Shown piece by piece: positions 1 through 10,004 of a stretch of DNA of 44,181 bases. This DNA is from Gnetum montanum (Eukaryota; Streptophyta; Gnetopsida; Gnetales; Gnetaceae), in NCBI GenBank assembly GCA_015680685.1, contig MNCI01005887.1, positions 168,036 to 212,216 on the forward strand, read 5' to 3'. Below the pieces are notes generated by a model. It was not told the origin of the DNA and searched no databases. It saw only the letters and a list, made by a program, of their open reading frames with translations. Each line of letters opens with the position of its first letter. The stretch's first letter is position 1. The position numbers and the translations under genes were made by a program.

Positions 1-343
1 TCACACCCTTTTCATCTTTTGAGTCTTTCCTTGGTTTGAAAAATACCCAGCCACCAATTTGTTAACAAGTTTACTTAGAAAAAGGGGATTGTACAGTTCT
101 AAGCCAAAGGAGACNNNNNNNNNNNNNNNNNNNNNNNNNNNNNNNNNNNNNNNNNNNNNNNNNNNNNNNNNNNNNNNNNNNNNNNNNNNNNNNNNNNNNG
201 ACGAATAAAAGTAAATCAAATAAACAAAGAAATAGTAAAAATATGAATGATGGTGTAAAACAAAAATAAGAAAAGTTGAAAGAATGTGTAAAATAAAAAA
301 TGTGTAAGAAAAAAATTCAAAAAGAACTGAGGACCTAGAACAG
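1..343 (-). repeat. AT-rich spacer downstream of element 1 integrase, with gap
   Basis: Non-coding sequence after the integrase stop in sense orientation. It is rich in degenerate A-rich words such as gtgtaaaa and gaaagaatg, and the same composition follows the truncated pol of element 2 (about 14640-14740) and element 3 (about 25060-25250). It therefore looks like a regular family component rather than flanking DNA. Bases 115-199 are an assembly gap. Confidence 0.6.
115..199. other. Assembly gap (85 N)
   Basis: A run of N bases. Any reading frame drawn across it is meaningless. Confidence 1.
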
Positions 344-2040
344 TTAGCATAGGTGGCCATCTCCCCCACAACTAAGTTGGAAAGAGGAGATCTGAAATAG
401 TGAGTAGGATTGTCCATCAAGAGAGGTAGCATGTGTACTGGCTATCCTAAGCTCCTGGAAAGGTTTGGTTTGTTGCATGTTGACAAAAAGTTTCTTATCT
501 GGGCTCTCAAGTTTGCATATTGTCATGGCCCTTGAAGGAAAAGTTGCATAAATAATATAAGGTCCTTCCCATGATGTTTAAAATTTAGTACGTTGTCACA
601 CATGTGTGGGATTCCAATAAAGAATCTTATCTCCTGGTTGATATTTAAATTTCCTAATCCTTAGGTCATGACATTATTTATTGAAGGCCTTGTGCAATTC
701 GTTAGATGATAGGGCAGCTAATTGGTTTTCATCTAGCAAGTTAAGGGTTACTAAATATTGTTTTTGTGCTAGATCAAGGTCAAGGTTGAGGTCACATGCC
801 ATGGATAGTGTACAGAGCTCAATTTGAATGGGAAGCATTGGTAATTTAACATACACTAACTCATAGGGAGAGTAGCCTATAGGGAGTTTCCATGTGGAGT
901 GGTATGCCCAAAGAGCATCATTTATTTTAGTGATCCAATCTCACCTAAACTTGCTAATGGTTCTTGTTAATATCTTCGTAATCTCCCTATTGGTGACTTC
1001 TGCTTGACTGTTCGCTTAGGGGTGGTATGGTGTAGTCAATTTATGCTCAACCTCTAAGCGTTGCATTAATTTTTGAAAAGTTGCACTTGTGAAGTATGTA
1101 CTATTGTCTGAAATAAGTGCACGCGACACACCAAACCTGTTTATGATTTATTATTGAACAAATCGTGTAGCTATAGATGATGTACAATCTTTAACAGTAG
1201 TTGCTTTAGCCCATTTTGTTAGGCAATCAATGACAACAGAAATATAAGCTTTTCCATTGGACATTGGTGTAATCGACCCCATAAAATCAATTCCCCAAAT
1301 GTTGAAGGGTTCTAACGGTTGAATCCATTATTGTGGACCCTCCGTTCTAGCAGTCATTCCCCTATCATATTGACAGTGCTTACAAGATTGGATGAAACGA
1401 TGGATGTCCCAAAATAATATGGGCCAATAATATCTTGCAAGCAGGATCTTGATGATCGTTCATCTCCCAGCGTAATGACCCCCACAAGTACCCTCATGAG
1501 CATCTTGGAGAACTTGCAGTTGATCTATATTGGGAACACACCATCGAACCAAGCCATCGGGACACACTTTCTAAAGTTGCCCATTGATCTCCATAAAGTA
1601 CTTGGCTCAGTGAAGAAACTGTTATTTCTTCTTAAGGTTTAACTCTTGTGGTATTTTTTGGGTGAGGAGATAGGTAAGAATGTTATTGTACCAATTTGTC
1701 TCCATGGGTGATTGATTATTCACTAAACCAGCAAAGAGGAATTCATCAGGGAAATGACTAGAAATTGAATACTCATCCTCTTTGTTGTCCCATCGCAACT
1801 GAGATAAATGATCAGCAACTACATTCTCGGTGCCTTTATGATCGATTATCATAAGATCAAACTCTTGTAAGATTACAAGCCATCGTATGATACGAGGGCT
1901 TACCATTGGCTTATTTATGAGGAATTGGATTGCACTATGATCTGTATGTACATATACTTTATATCCTAATACATAGCATCTAAATTTTTCTAGTGCAAAC
2001 ACTATAGCCACTAATTCCTCCTCTGTGGTTGTTGGAACCA
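344..2040 (-). pseudogene. Element 1 pol remnant: RNase H and integrase
   Basis: RNase H covers about 2040-1700: a TTEEELVAIVFALEKF segment, then VYVHTDHSAI and VVADHLSQL, matching the second half of a gypsy RNase H; the first catalytic aspartate is lost with the deleted reverse transcriptase. Integrase follows in the same frame. It has an HHCC zinc module (HEG...HYAG...CKHC, about 1500-1360), catalytic DDE residues in GIDFMG, ISDNSTYF and ANSQAEVTN (about 1290-990), and a C-terminal GPY module with SWEGPYII near 560. The frame is held from 2104 to 344 and is broken by nonsense codons, without a frameshift that I could see. The last residues read SCGGDGHLC before the stop. Function in a live element: removal of the RNA template and insertion of cDNA into host DNA. 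This copy cannot act. Confidence 0.85.
361..375 (-). promoter_or_regulatory. PPT-like motif at the end of element 1 pol
   Basis: On the sense (minus) strand this reads TTAGTTGTGGGGGAG. It overlaps the last integrase codons and recurs at the matching point of elements 2 and 3. It closely resembles the family's real 3' polypurine tract. Whether it primes plus-strand DNA is inference. Confidence 0.4.
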
Positions 2041-4402
2041 ACAGTAGGTTGAGAGTTAACAGCCCTTGTGGCATTATGTTGTTGCAGCTAGGTAGGGATT
2101 TCACCTTGCATTGCAGGAGTAGGTGGTAGTGGAGCTATTGGTGGAAGAGATGCAGCCAGATGAGAAGGATGATATGCTTGTAGAATATCGCCTCTAGAAG
2201 AGAGAGTCCCATAATACTTGCGAGCTTGGTAGTGAGGTTGAGGAGTGATGTGTCTAGTAGAGTCACATGGGAAGATTGGCTACTGCACGTAATATCCATA
2301 TGGGTCAAGTTTTTGGTAAGGATACTATTGCCTTGGTGGTGGCATTCCCCATGACTGTGGATGCTACCACTGTTGATATTGCTCAATCGGTTGTGGTAGA
2401 GTTCCACTGGGATAATATGTTAAGGGTTGGTGGAATTGCCTTGAGGATAAGGTAACCTTTGGGGTGTCTACCTTTTGTTTAATCATGGGGTCAGTGCATA
2501 CACCCCAGACTCCTACAGATGTGAGATTACAGGGCAACATCTCTTAGGATGGTCATATTGACATATCTCACATCCACTATCATTGTCTGTTTCCGAATCC
2601 ACAACCTCTTCAATGATGACAACTTTTCCCTTACCCTTGCTATGTGCATGTTCAGCCTCTTTCTTTTTTCTTTTCTCACTATCTTGCTCTCTAGACTCCT
2701 CTACTATTTTAAGAACAGTTTGAAATCTATTGTCTAATGAATCCCACATTTGGTCTACCTTTGCTAAAAATTTTGATGTTATCTTTGGATAGGCAAAGTT
2801 TTCCTATTCACCATCTCTTTGAGTGGTGACTCTTCTTCATCCTCACAAAATCTTACTCCCCTCTTTTGAAGGGAAGGATCTTGGTTATACTCATTCGCAC
2901 TTTCTCTCTTCCATAGCTCACCTTCTTCCTTAGCAACTTGCTCCAATAGTATTTGAATTTGATGGGACCTAAGCTCGGATAGTCTCTTGGGCATAAGTCC
3001 CAAGGGTTCTTCTCATTTCATGCCTAAGCCCATCAACGAGATGGTGCAGTTGATCCCTTTGCAAATAACCATGGCCAGGACAATGATGTAATAGTGCATA
3101 GTATTGGCCCATGGTAGCATCCAAGGGTTTATGTCCTCCTTGTTTCTAGCCTTGGATTTGCTTTCGTAGGTTAGACACTCGGGAGTACGTTTGGTACTTG
3201 TCATTAAATAGTTCTAACATAGTAATCCACCTACGAATAGATTCCGGTTCTAAGGACCGATACTAGCTTTTTGCTTCTTTAACTAGTGTTCGCGGGAACA
3301 ACTTAAGTTTTTGCCATTTGTTCTCTATGTTTTGTAAGGCACACGCATCATGGAATGCTTGTAAATGATTCTAAGGATCAGCGTTGTATCCCCCTTCAAA
3401 TTATGGAATATTGTTCATATCTAATCTCTTGATCCTACTATCTTTTTGGTGCCTTTTTGGAATTCTAACAACCTCAGTTATGTCTAACATACTTCGAGTA
3501 GCGAGTAGGGGTTCATCGTGATCGTCTCGTCCATGGCGTCTATGATGCCTATGTTGTTCCCTACTCTCCCTTCTTTTATGTCGTGACTCTCTAGAATGCC
3601 CTCGTCCCCTTTCTTGGCTATTTCATCTATGACTTCCACTTTGCCTACCTTTATCCCCATGGTCTTTTTCCTTATGATTACATTCGGATACTGAAGGAGA
3701 GGATGAAGGAGATGATGAAGGTGAAGAAGAAGGAGAACCGTCACCATGATGGTGTCTGCTACCTTCTCTTCGGCGATCATGACCTTAATTGCAGTTGCAA
3801 TAAGAATGTCCACCTTTATCATATGTCTGTGTCCCTTTTTCGGACCCTTTGTGCCCATGGGTATCAGAACCTGGATTATGAATAGTGGAATGAAGGTTTT
3901 GATACACAACCCCTTGGCCAACATTAAGGGGAGGAACATCGTTGTGTGGGTGACTACCTGAGGTAGGTTCACCACCCTCATTTTCGCTTAAAACATGTGG
4001 GGCATCCTAGGACCACTTACCCTTCAAAGAGTTATGATGTCTCTCCTATTGCAAGTCTTTTTGATGTTGTGCCTTTGTGGGACTGTATTCTCTTAAGTCA
4101 TGGTCTTGCACAACATATTCTGCATGTAAGTGTGACATGCCAATTCATGTGAGAGCACGAAGAAGCATGCTTAGGACTGAACGATCAGGAGGTAATACTA
4201 TGTTACCTTCTAAGTCTTTCCAACACAGTTGTTCATCTTGATGGAGGATAAAGGTGAAGTCTAGTATATACTCATCGGGATGAACATATACCACTCGAAC
4301 TTGTTGAGGGACTGGCGGATCAACGTCATGTGTATTATGCCATCGATTGTTTCCTGTTTCAGACCTAAGCGATGAGGCGCTTTCGTACAAAAAAGGAAAC
4401 AT
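2041..4402 (-). pseudogene. Element 1 gag remnant
   Basis: The N-terminal segment (4402-4145) contains LDFTFILHQDEQ and GNIVLPPDRSVL, matched in element 3 at 28726-28460 (PDFTFIFHSDRK, GNIVLPPEHATL). The central capsid-like Retrotrans_gag region around 3400-3200 reads FHDACALQNIENKWQKLKLF and continues to ELFNDKYQTYS. A charged linker (3003-2779) is followed by a zinc-knuckle-like CEICQYDHPKRCC near 2560-2530 and a Pro/Gln-rich tail. Several frame changes and stops break it. Gag normally forms the virus-like particle that packages element RNA. Confidence 0.8.
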
Positions 4403-4520
4403 ACTTATCTATTCAGTATGCAATGTACTCTTGTTTATTATTTTCTCAATCAACCCTATGGGTTCGTTCCAACGATGTGAATGATTTCCTAAGTTCTAAT
4501 TAGCTCACAAACAACTAAGT

Positions 4521-4537
4521 CCCCAGCAACGGTGCCA
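4521..4537 (-). promoter_or_regulatory. Primer binding site for tRNA-Asp (element 1)
   Basis: On the minus strand this reads TGGCACCGTTGCTGGGG. It matches the complement of the plant tRNA-Asp 3' end (TGGCGCCGTTGCCGGGG) except for two transitions. It lies one base inside the LTR edge at 4539, as expected for a 5' LTR on the right of a minus-strand element. Confidence 0.85.
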
Positions 4538-5291
4538 ATGATGAACGGCGAGGCACCCCTACACTCAACCATACGAATATGAGTGTTTCACGCACGATCC
4601 GGTCGAATTCCAAGGACTAAGTGCTTATGCATCCTTGTGGAACAAGGACAGGTTAGTTGATCGTTGTCTTCCCAAGCTTACTTATATGTCACGATTGTAT
4701 GGTTAAGTAAGCTTGAGGCATATGATTTTTATAGTATTTATGTTTTTATGTCCTACACTAGTAGGGAAGGAGAGAGGTAACTAAGTGACTAATTTAACTT
4801 AACTACTCATTAACTAAGTTCTAACTACTCCTAATACTAGCATCCGTTCCCACTTTCCGTACACATCCTGAACCAATGCAACACTACTGGGATTATCAAA
4901 CGCTAATCGTTACTGGGTTACCAGGTGTTACACGCATACTCGAAGTGGTCATGCTTGTGTAATTTAACAATTTGCTTAATTGATCAAAATGAATTGTTGT
5001 GCTAATAACAGAAATGTAAAGTGCATAAAATAAAATAAATGCATAAGAAAATAAAATAAAAGAAATGCGTAAGAAAACAAATCTCAAGTGCTGCAAGGAT
5101 GAATCAAAGAGCTCGTCTTTATTGCCGTACACAAGGTGTGCTCAGATACACAATGTTCGAATAAAGATCCGTCCACACTTAGACCTCCTGCTGCAGGCAC
5201 TCGGAAAATACTCTAACTTTCAAATAGACTATCAGAGTTTCGCTACTTGATTGTTAAAAAAACTTCCTTCCAATTGTGTGCCTGGGCATTG

Positions 5292-5299
5292 TATTTATA
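5292..5299 (-). promoter_or_regulatory. TATA box of element 1 LTR
   Basis: TATAAATA on the minus strand, followed downstream by GGAAGTTTTTTTA, a leader sequence also found after the TATA box of the element 2 LTR. It would drive the element transcript toward lower coordinates. Confidence 0.6.
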
Positions 5300-5312
5300 G
5301 GCTTGGGAGCAA

Positions 5313-5483
5313 CTACTCTAATAATTAGAATAACTTCTAAAGTAACCGCTAGAGTAACTACTCTAATAATTAGGATAACTGCTAGAGTAACCGCTAGAGT
5401 AACTGCTCTAATAATTAGAATAACTACTAGAGTAACCGCTGAAGTAACTGCTCTAATAATTAAATAACTACTAGAGTAACCGC
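5313..5483. repeat. Tandem repeat in element 1 U3 (about 45-bp units)
   Basis: About four imperfect direct copies of a unit built from actctaataattagaataac followed by nctagagtaaccgctagagta. They lie just upstream of the LTR TATA box in the minus orientation, the usual place for LTR enhancer repeats. Confidence 0.75.
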
Positions 5484-5658
5484 TTTCATCAACTTTCGAA
5501 ATGTTTGCCACTAATGTCCATAACCGCCGTAACTTCCGAAACATCTACACTAATGACTGTAACCGCTGCCATTAATGACCACCACCTGGTAGTTTAAATG
5601 TCCACTCGCATGATTTTTACTATGGTTATTAAGAGAGAGATAAAAACGGTGATAATCA

Positions 5659-6660
5659 TGGCCCCATGAGAGCATGGGAGCGTTGACATCAATAGTAGTA
5701 TTAGATGCAATCAACCTTGTAGTTGAAAGTGGTCCCATACTATAAACAATGGTCCTCGAGAGCCGAATTGTTTGCTATTTTTAAACACAAACTATGCTTT
5801 CATTTTTTAAAATTTTTGTTTCCATGATTTCCTTTTGCCTCAGCCCATTAACTTAAAGTCATTTTCTGATATTGTTAAGTTACAATACGACAAAAGATTG
5901 ATGGTATCATTATTATAAAAGAAACATATTTAACAAATTTACATTCTCTGATTTTTGTCCTTGCATATTTTGCCCTTTCCCGATTTGATGGCAAGCCGAC
6001 AACGGCTTTGCCTTTACAAAGGCGACAGTAATTTCCTTGATTAATCACAACCATCTTAAATTCAGCGGGTATAATCATGGCCATTAGCAATTAGATAGTT
6101 GAACGGTGCATGCAGCCAAATAACCCAGATAGATCCACTCAGGCACCATCTAACTTACCTGATCCGATGATAATAAAAGACAAAAAACAACAATCAACCA
6201 TGAAACATGATGAGACTTGAAACCAACAATAGCGCTTTTGCAATGAAAACCTGCAGAGCAAGACACGAAGCTCAAACAGGCAGATTGCCGCTGTAAAAAA
6301 ACAGAAAACAAAAACATTGCCACTGTAAATATATATCTATCAATACTGCTGCAACAATACGAATGAATAATATGTAAAGCAGAAATGCAATTCAACGACA
6401 GCAATCGGATCCTTCCTTCATTTCACAGCCAAGTTTTGTCACATTTGCAAATCATGGCGGACAGAGGCTACTGCTCATAAATTAAAAAGAAGCAGGAGCA
6501 GCCCAAGTGGTATTGGATGTGGTTTTTTTGCTAGAATATGTCCTGTCGCTTACGGGTGGCAAGCAAAGCAAAGCAAAGAAGAAGAGAATTAGCATATCAA
6601 CATTTGGATGCTTATTATTGCTGTGCCATCCATCCATCCATGATCCATCATTTCATTTAG
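5659..6660. other. Non-coding stretch upstream of the GDU-like gene
   Basis: No reading frame here looks like a gene. The first 20-40 bases resemble a degenerate retroelement polypurine tract on the minus strand (tcatggggccatgat). The rest is AT-rich host-like sequence without recognisable repeats, and the part near 6540-6660 is probably the gene's promoter region. Confidence 0.5.
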
Positions 6661-6728
6661 TGAGTGGAAGGTGACATCAGAAATGCCTGCCTCTGCTTTA
6701 ATGGCGCCACATTCCCAATATCTTCGCT

Positions 6729-6736
6729 TATTTTAA
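6729..6736 (+). promoter_or_regulatory. Possible TATA-like element of the GDU-like gene
   Basis: tattttaa about 100 bp upstream of the preferred start codon at 6833, in a position that would give a 5' leader of about 70 nt. It is a weak match in AT-rich DNA. Confidence 0.25.
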
Positions 6737-6832
6737 GCCCCACCTACAACAACAGAAATAAGAAATACCATCATCATGATCATCATCGTTCCATTTCATT
6801 TCATAGCATTTCAAGCTGTTTCAAGGGCGGCC

Positions 6833-7228
6833 ATGGAGGCCAGAGAAGAGGGAAGCGGTGGTGATTACAACGCCAGTGTTAATCCAAAGGCTTTGAACCC
6901 TGCTGCTTCTCAGTGGAAATCCCCTGTCCCGTATCTGTTCGGCGGCGTTTGTGCAGTTGTGCTCGTCATTTTCATGGCCTTCATCATTCTGGCCTGCTCT
7001 TACTGGAAATCCTCATCTTATTCTCCTTCAACTGCTGCTGCAAATTCTGGTTCTGCTGCTGCTGCTGCTGCTGGTTCTGGTTCTGGTTCTTCTTCTGAGA
7101 ACAACAACAACAACAACAAGAGTACAGGTGCAGCCACTGCTCCAGAGGCAACCCTGGACACGGATTTCGTCACCGTTATCATGCCGGGCTGTGATGAACC
7201 CACCTGCTTGGCCACCACCAGTATTTGA
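6833..7228 (+). CDS. GLUTAMINE DUMPER (GDU)-like membrane protein
   Basis: Single-exon protein of 131 residues. It has the two family hallmarks: a motif and single membrane span beginning SPVPYLFGG and ending ILACSYWKSS (about residues 31-61), and the C-terminal VIMAG box, here VTVIMPGCDEPTCLA (about residues 112-126). Between them is a linker of Ser, Ala, Gly and Asn runs encoded by GCT and AAC repeats. GDU proteins are short one-span plant membrane proteins that raise amino-acid export and act with the LOG2 ubiquitin ligase through the VIMAG region. I prefer the ATG at 6833 (context GGCCATGGA) over the in-frame ATG at 6776, because the extra 19 residues are not family-like. The box reads VIMPG where VIMAG is usual. 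It has no nonsense codons and appears to be the only intact host gene in the window. Confidence 0.9.
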   Translation: MEAREEGSGGDYNASVNPKALNPAASQWKSPVPYLFGGVCAVVLVIFMAFIILACSYWKSSSYSPSTAAANSGSAAAAAAGSGSGSSSENNNNNNKSTGAATAPEATLDTDFVTVIMPGCDEPTCLATTSI

Positions 7229-9016
7229 TATCATCATCAAGACAATTTCTGAGTTACAAGCCGCTGGAACTAACTTTGATTCAGGTTTCAGCTTATTTCA
7301 GGTTTTCAAAACGCAGAACAAAGAGTTTTGTGATTCATGTGACGGCAAAACTATATATATATATACCTATATAGAAATAGGTTCTATCATGTTTTTGTGT
7401 TGATCAGTTTTTGCCAATAATCCAGAACTCTGGGTCATTGGTTTTGTTTTTTCTTTTATCCCATCTGGATTGGTTTTCCACTTTTCTTTTACCTTCCTGC
7501 TGCTTATCATGAGCAGTTCTGCAATATTGAAAGGCTTTAATTTTCTCTGGTGGGTTTGATCTACCTTTTTTATCCAGCTCCAGATATCCAGCCACAAAGT
7601 CATGTAATGCATGCCTTTCTGTGCTTCAGGATTTTTACTGCTTTGTCAAGTATGCTATCAGAATCCAAAGTTACTTTGTCAAGTATGCTTTGTGCAGAAA
7701 TCAGAATCCAAATTTTCTGTAGAATTAGGATATATGCGTTGAAACCTTAGAGCTTTTTATCTCTGCCTTGTTGCTGTTAGTTGCCACAAGCCTACGCTGC
7801 AACTAGAAAACACAAAGGAGAGACCAGAAAAGAAAAACAGTCATCAAGATTGGTAATGGAGTGGGGATATGAAATCAGGTATGAGATTTCTGGATGAGAC
7901 TGAAAGCGAATGACCACTAACTTGGGAAAGGGGACTGGTCAGAAAATTGTAACTGCTTTGCGTGATAATATCCAATCCTGTACCTTCCTTGGCCCTTCTT
8001 CCCACTCCACGTATTTATTCCCTTTCGGTGTCTTTATCTGCAGCAAATGGGCCACAATATTTAAGGTTCTCATTTGGTTAGTTTATAGAATAATGATAGT
8101 AATCTAAATCAATGTGCTATCCCATCAGTATCTATTCTTTATCCGTGACAGTATTATTCCTGGGCAGAAAGCTGTCAAATATCAAACTGTTGGGCGGGGT
8201 TGGTGACCCTGGAAATAAGAATAGGGTGGACAGTGCAGCTATGTTCTTTATATTCCATGATCAATGCAGTGCTGGCGAATTTAGTGGATTCATGGCCCAG
8301 TAGCTTTTGCGAAGCTTTTGCAGATACAGTAAATTTGACGATTTCTTGAGGTTTTTGTTTCAAAGTTACCAGACACAAAGACAGCCTGTCTGTGTACTGT
8401 AAGTCATGTAAACAGTAACTTTTGAAAGAAACAAAGATGATAGTGGCGTAGGATTCCCAGCTGCATGTGAAAACACGAAACCGAGTCAGCCAACACCCCC
8501 GGCATGTCAAATACAATGAATGATGCGGTACAAAGTAAACATGAAAAACTATCCACAAAATGAAAATGAAAATGAAATGTTCAAGTTATTAAAATGCCCG
8601 TGAGTACGAATCAATTTTTTTTCGTTTTTTAATAATAACAATGAAGTGTTACTTGAGGGGTAAGATTTTTTAAAATTTAGTACACCATTAAGATTTTTGA
8701 TTTCGAAAATTCAAGTTATTGATTAGATTAGAGATCTACAAAATCATTTATACCTTTGGTTTTAGCAACCCCACCCACAAAATATTATGTTGGATGTTCT
8801 TGAGTACATGTAGACAAATATGCCATCAATTCCATCTTTTACATTTAAAGAAAAAAAAAAAATCGGATTCTTTTTGAGTGCTCTATACATCTTTTGGACA
8901 ATTTATGCAAAAGAGTAATAAATTCCCATTCATAATCCATAGACTTTCTATTAATGTTGGTACCAAACCCCACATATGAAAGGATGGGACATGAAAGGAG
9001 GCTTAGCATCATGTTG
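7229..9016. other. 3' flank of the GDU-like gene, no further gene seen
   Basis: It begins with the 3' untranslated region, which includes a (TA)n run near 7350-7367. The rest is AT-rich intergenic DNA up to the target site of element 2. Open frames here, such as 8558-8175 on the minus strand, show no family resemblance. Confidence 0.5.
7641..7712. repeat. Local direct duplication (about 33 bp, two copies)
   Basis: The words tttgtcaagtatgct and cagaatccaa occur twice in the same order, starting at 7641 and 7674. It is a small tandem duplication in the 3' flank of the GDU-like gene. Confidence 0.7.
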
Positions 9017-9021
9017 GTAGT
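9017..9021. repeat. Target site duplication, left of element 2
   Basis: gtagt; the right copy at 17441-17445 is gcagt. Four of five bases agree and the difference is a transition. Confidence 0.7.
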
Positions 9022-9266
9022 TGATGGGTGGCAAGGTACCCCTACACTCAACCATACGAATACGAGCATTTCATGCATGATCCGGTCGAACTTCGTAAAT
9101 GAACTAGTTGTGGTATCTAGACAGTTATCCTTAGGTCACAGTTCGCTGTTTTCCCATTTGGACTATTGATAACTTTGTCACGTATGGTTTAGTCCAGAGT
9201 GAGGTGTATGATGTGTTCTTATGCTAATGCTACTCTTGGGTGTAATGGTAAATAATATTACTAACC

Positions 9267-9303
<37 letters not shown>

Positions 9304-9813
9304 ATCTAAGCTAGCCTAAGTGCGATGAGTATCCATTCCTCAATCATCCGTACACACCTTGGACCTCGTGCACGACTACCATTGGGATTACCAAGTGCAG
9401 ATCCTAGGTATGCTACTGGGTTACCAATAAGTCACACTTAAATGCTTGTGATCGAGTCGTACTCATTCCGTGTTTATCAGGAGTTTAGGGTGAGAGATAT
9501 TAACTAAGAAAGTAGTAAATAACAATTAAGTAAATAATTAAACTAAGTGAATGTTGCAATGATGAAGTAATCTCGGTCTTTATTTCCGATCATGTGCGTG
9601 TTCAAGTACGTCACACTCGAATAAGGATGCCGTACAATTACAATCACCACACTGCGGGCATACACTGGGAGAAAAGTGTTGAGAGAAGAACTACTTAAAA
9701 CTTAACACTTAAACTAAGAACTAAAAAAACTTCCTATCAGATCTGCCTACCTCTTATTTATAGATGGGGGGACAGGCTGCGATATTGCGGTTAACTAAAA
9801 TAACAACTCATCA
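9022..9813 (-). repeat. Element 2 3' LTR (left copy)
   Basis: 792 bp from TGATGGGTGG to AACTCATCA. It is homologous along its length to 16658-17440. It contains a (GA)n run near 9270-9296 and, on the minus strand, a TATAAATAAGAGG promoter near 9757-9769. Confidence 0.92.
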
Positions 9814-9828
9814 TACGCCCATGACTGA
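9814..9828 (-). promoter_or_regulatory. 3' polypurine tract of element 2
   Basis: On the minus strand this reads TCAGTCATGGGCGTA immediately before the LTR start TGATGAG, preceded by CTCGAGGACGAG. It is the primer for plus-strand DNA. Element 3 has the same layout at 20336-20350. Confidence 0.75.
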
Positions 9829-10004
9829 ATGAAAACTCGTCCTCGAGTTACAGTGAGAACAAGCTACATTGATTACACAGTGGATAGGTACGGGATTATT
9901 GAATGGTGAGAATGGGTTTATGTTGCAGTGTGGAATCAAAACAAAATTGAGACACAACACAAAGAATGCGAAAGGAAATCCTACAGCTACAAAATTGGTG
10001 GAAC

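Larger units (their letters stand above)
1..5658 (-). mobile_element. Element 1: Ty3/gypsy LTR retrotransposon, partial, internally deleted
   Basis: Minus-strand element whose 3' part lies outside the window. Read from the right it has an LTR (about 4539-5658), a tRNA-Asp primer binding site, gag (4402 to about 2041), then RNase H and integrase (about 2040-344), and an AT-rich spacer. Protease and the whole reverse transcriptase core are absent: the proline/glutamine-rich gag tail runs straight into the RNase H domain near 2010-2040, so this copy is an internal deletion derivative. The tRNA-Asp priming, gag sequence and integrase C-terminus tie it to elements 2 and 3. tRNA-Asp priming is known from Athila-type plant elements; assignment to that lineage is inference because the reverse transcriptase is missing. 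Confidence 0.85.
4539..5658 (-). repeat. Element 1 5' LTR
   Basis: Starts TGATGAACGGCG on the plus strand beside the primer binding site and shares the block acccctacactcaaccatac with the element 2 LTR. A TATA box lies at 5292-5299 on the minus strand. The outer end is uncertain: ttcatca at 5492 or aatca at 5658. I prefer 5658 because the GTAACCGC-type repeats continue past 5492. The TATA box sits several hundred bases from the outer edge, so U3 is longer here than in element 2. Confidence 0.7.

Noticed and set aside
5254-5544. A repetitive 96-residue reading frame on the minus strand
   Set aside because: It is a translation of the LTR tandem repeat, also open on the other strand.
8175-8558. 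127-residue frame on the minus strand
   Set aside because: No family features, no codon bias and no homologous copy in the window.
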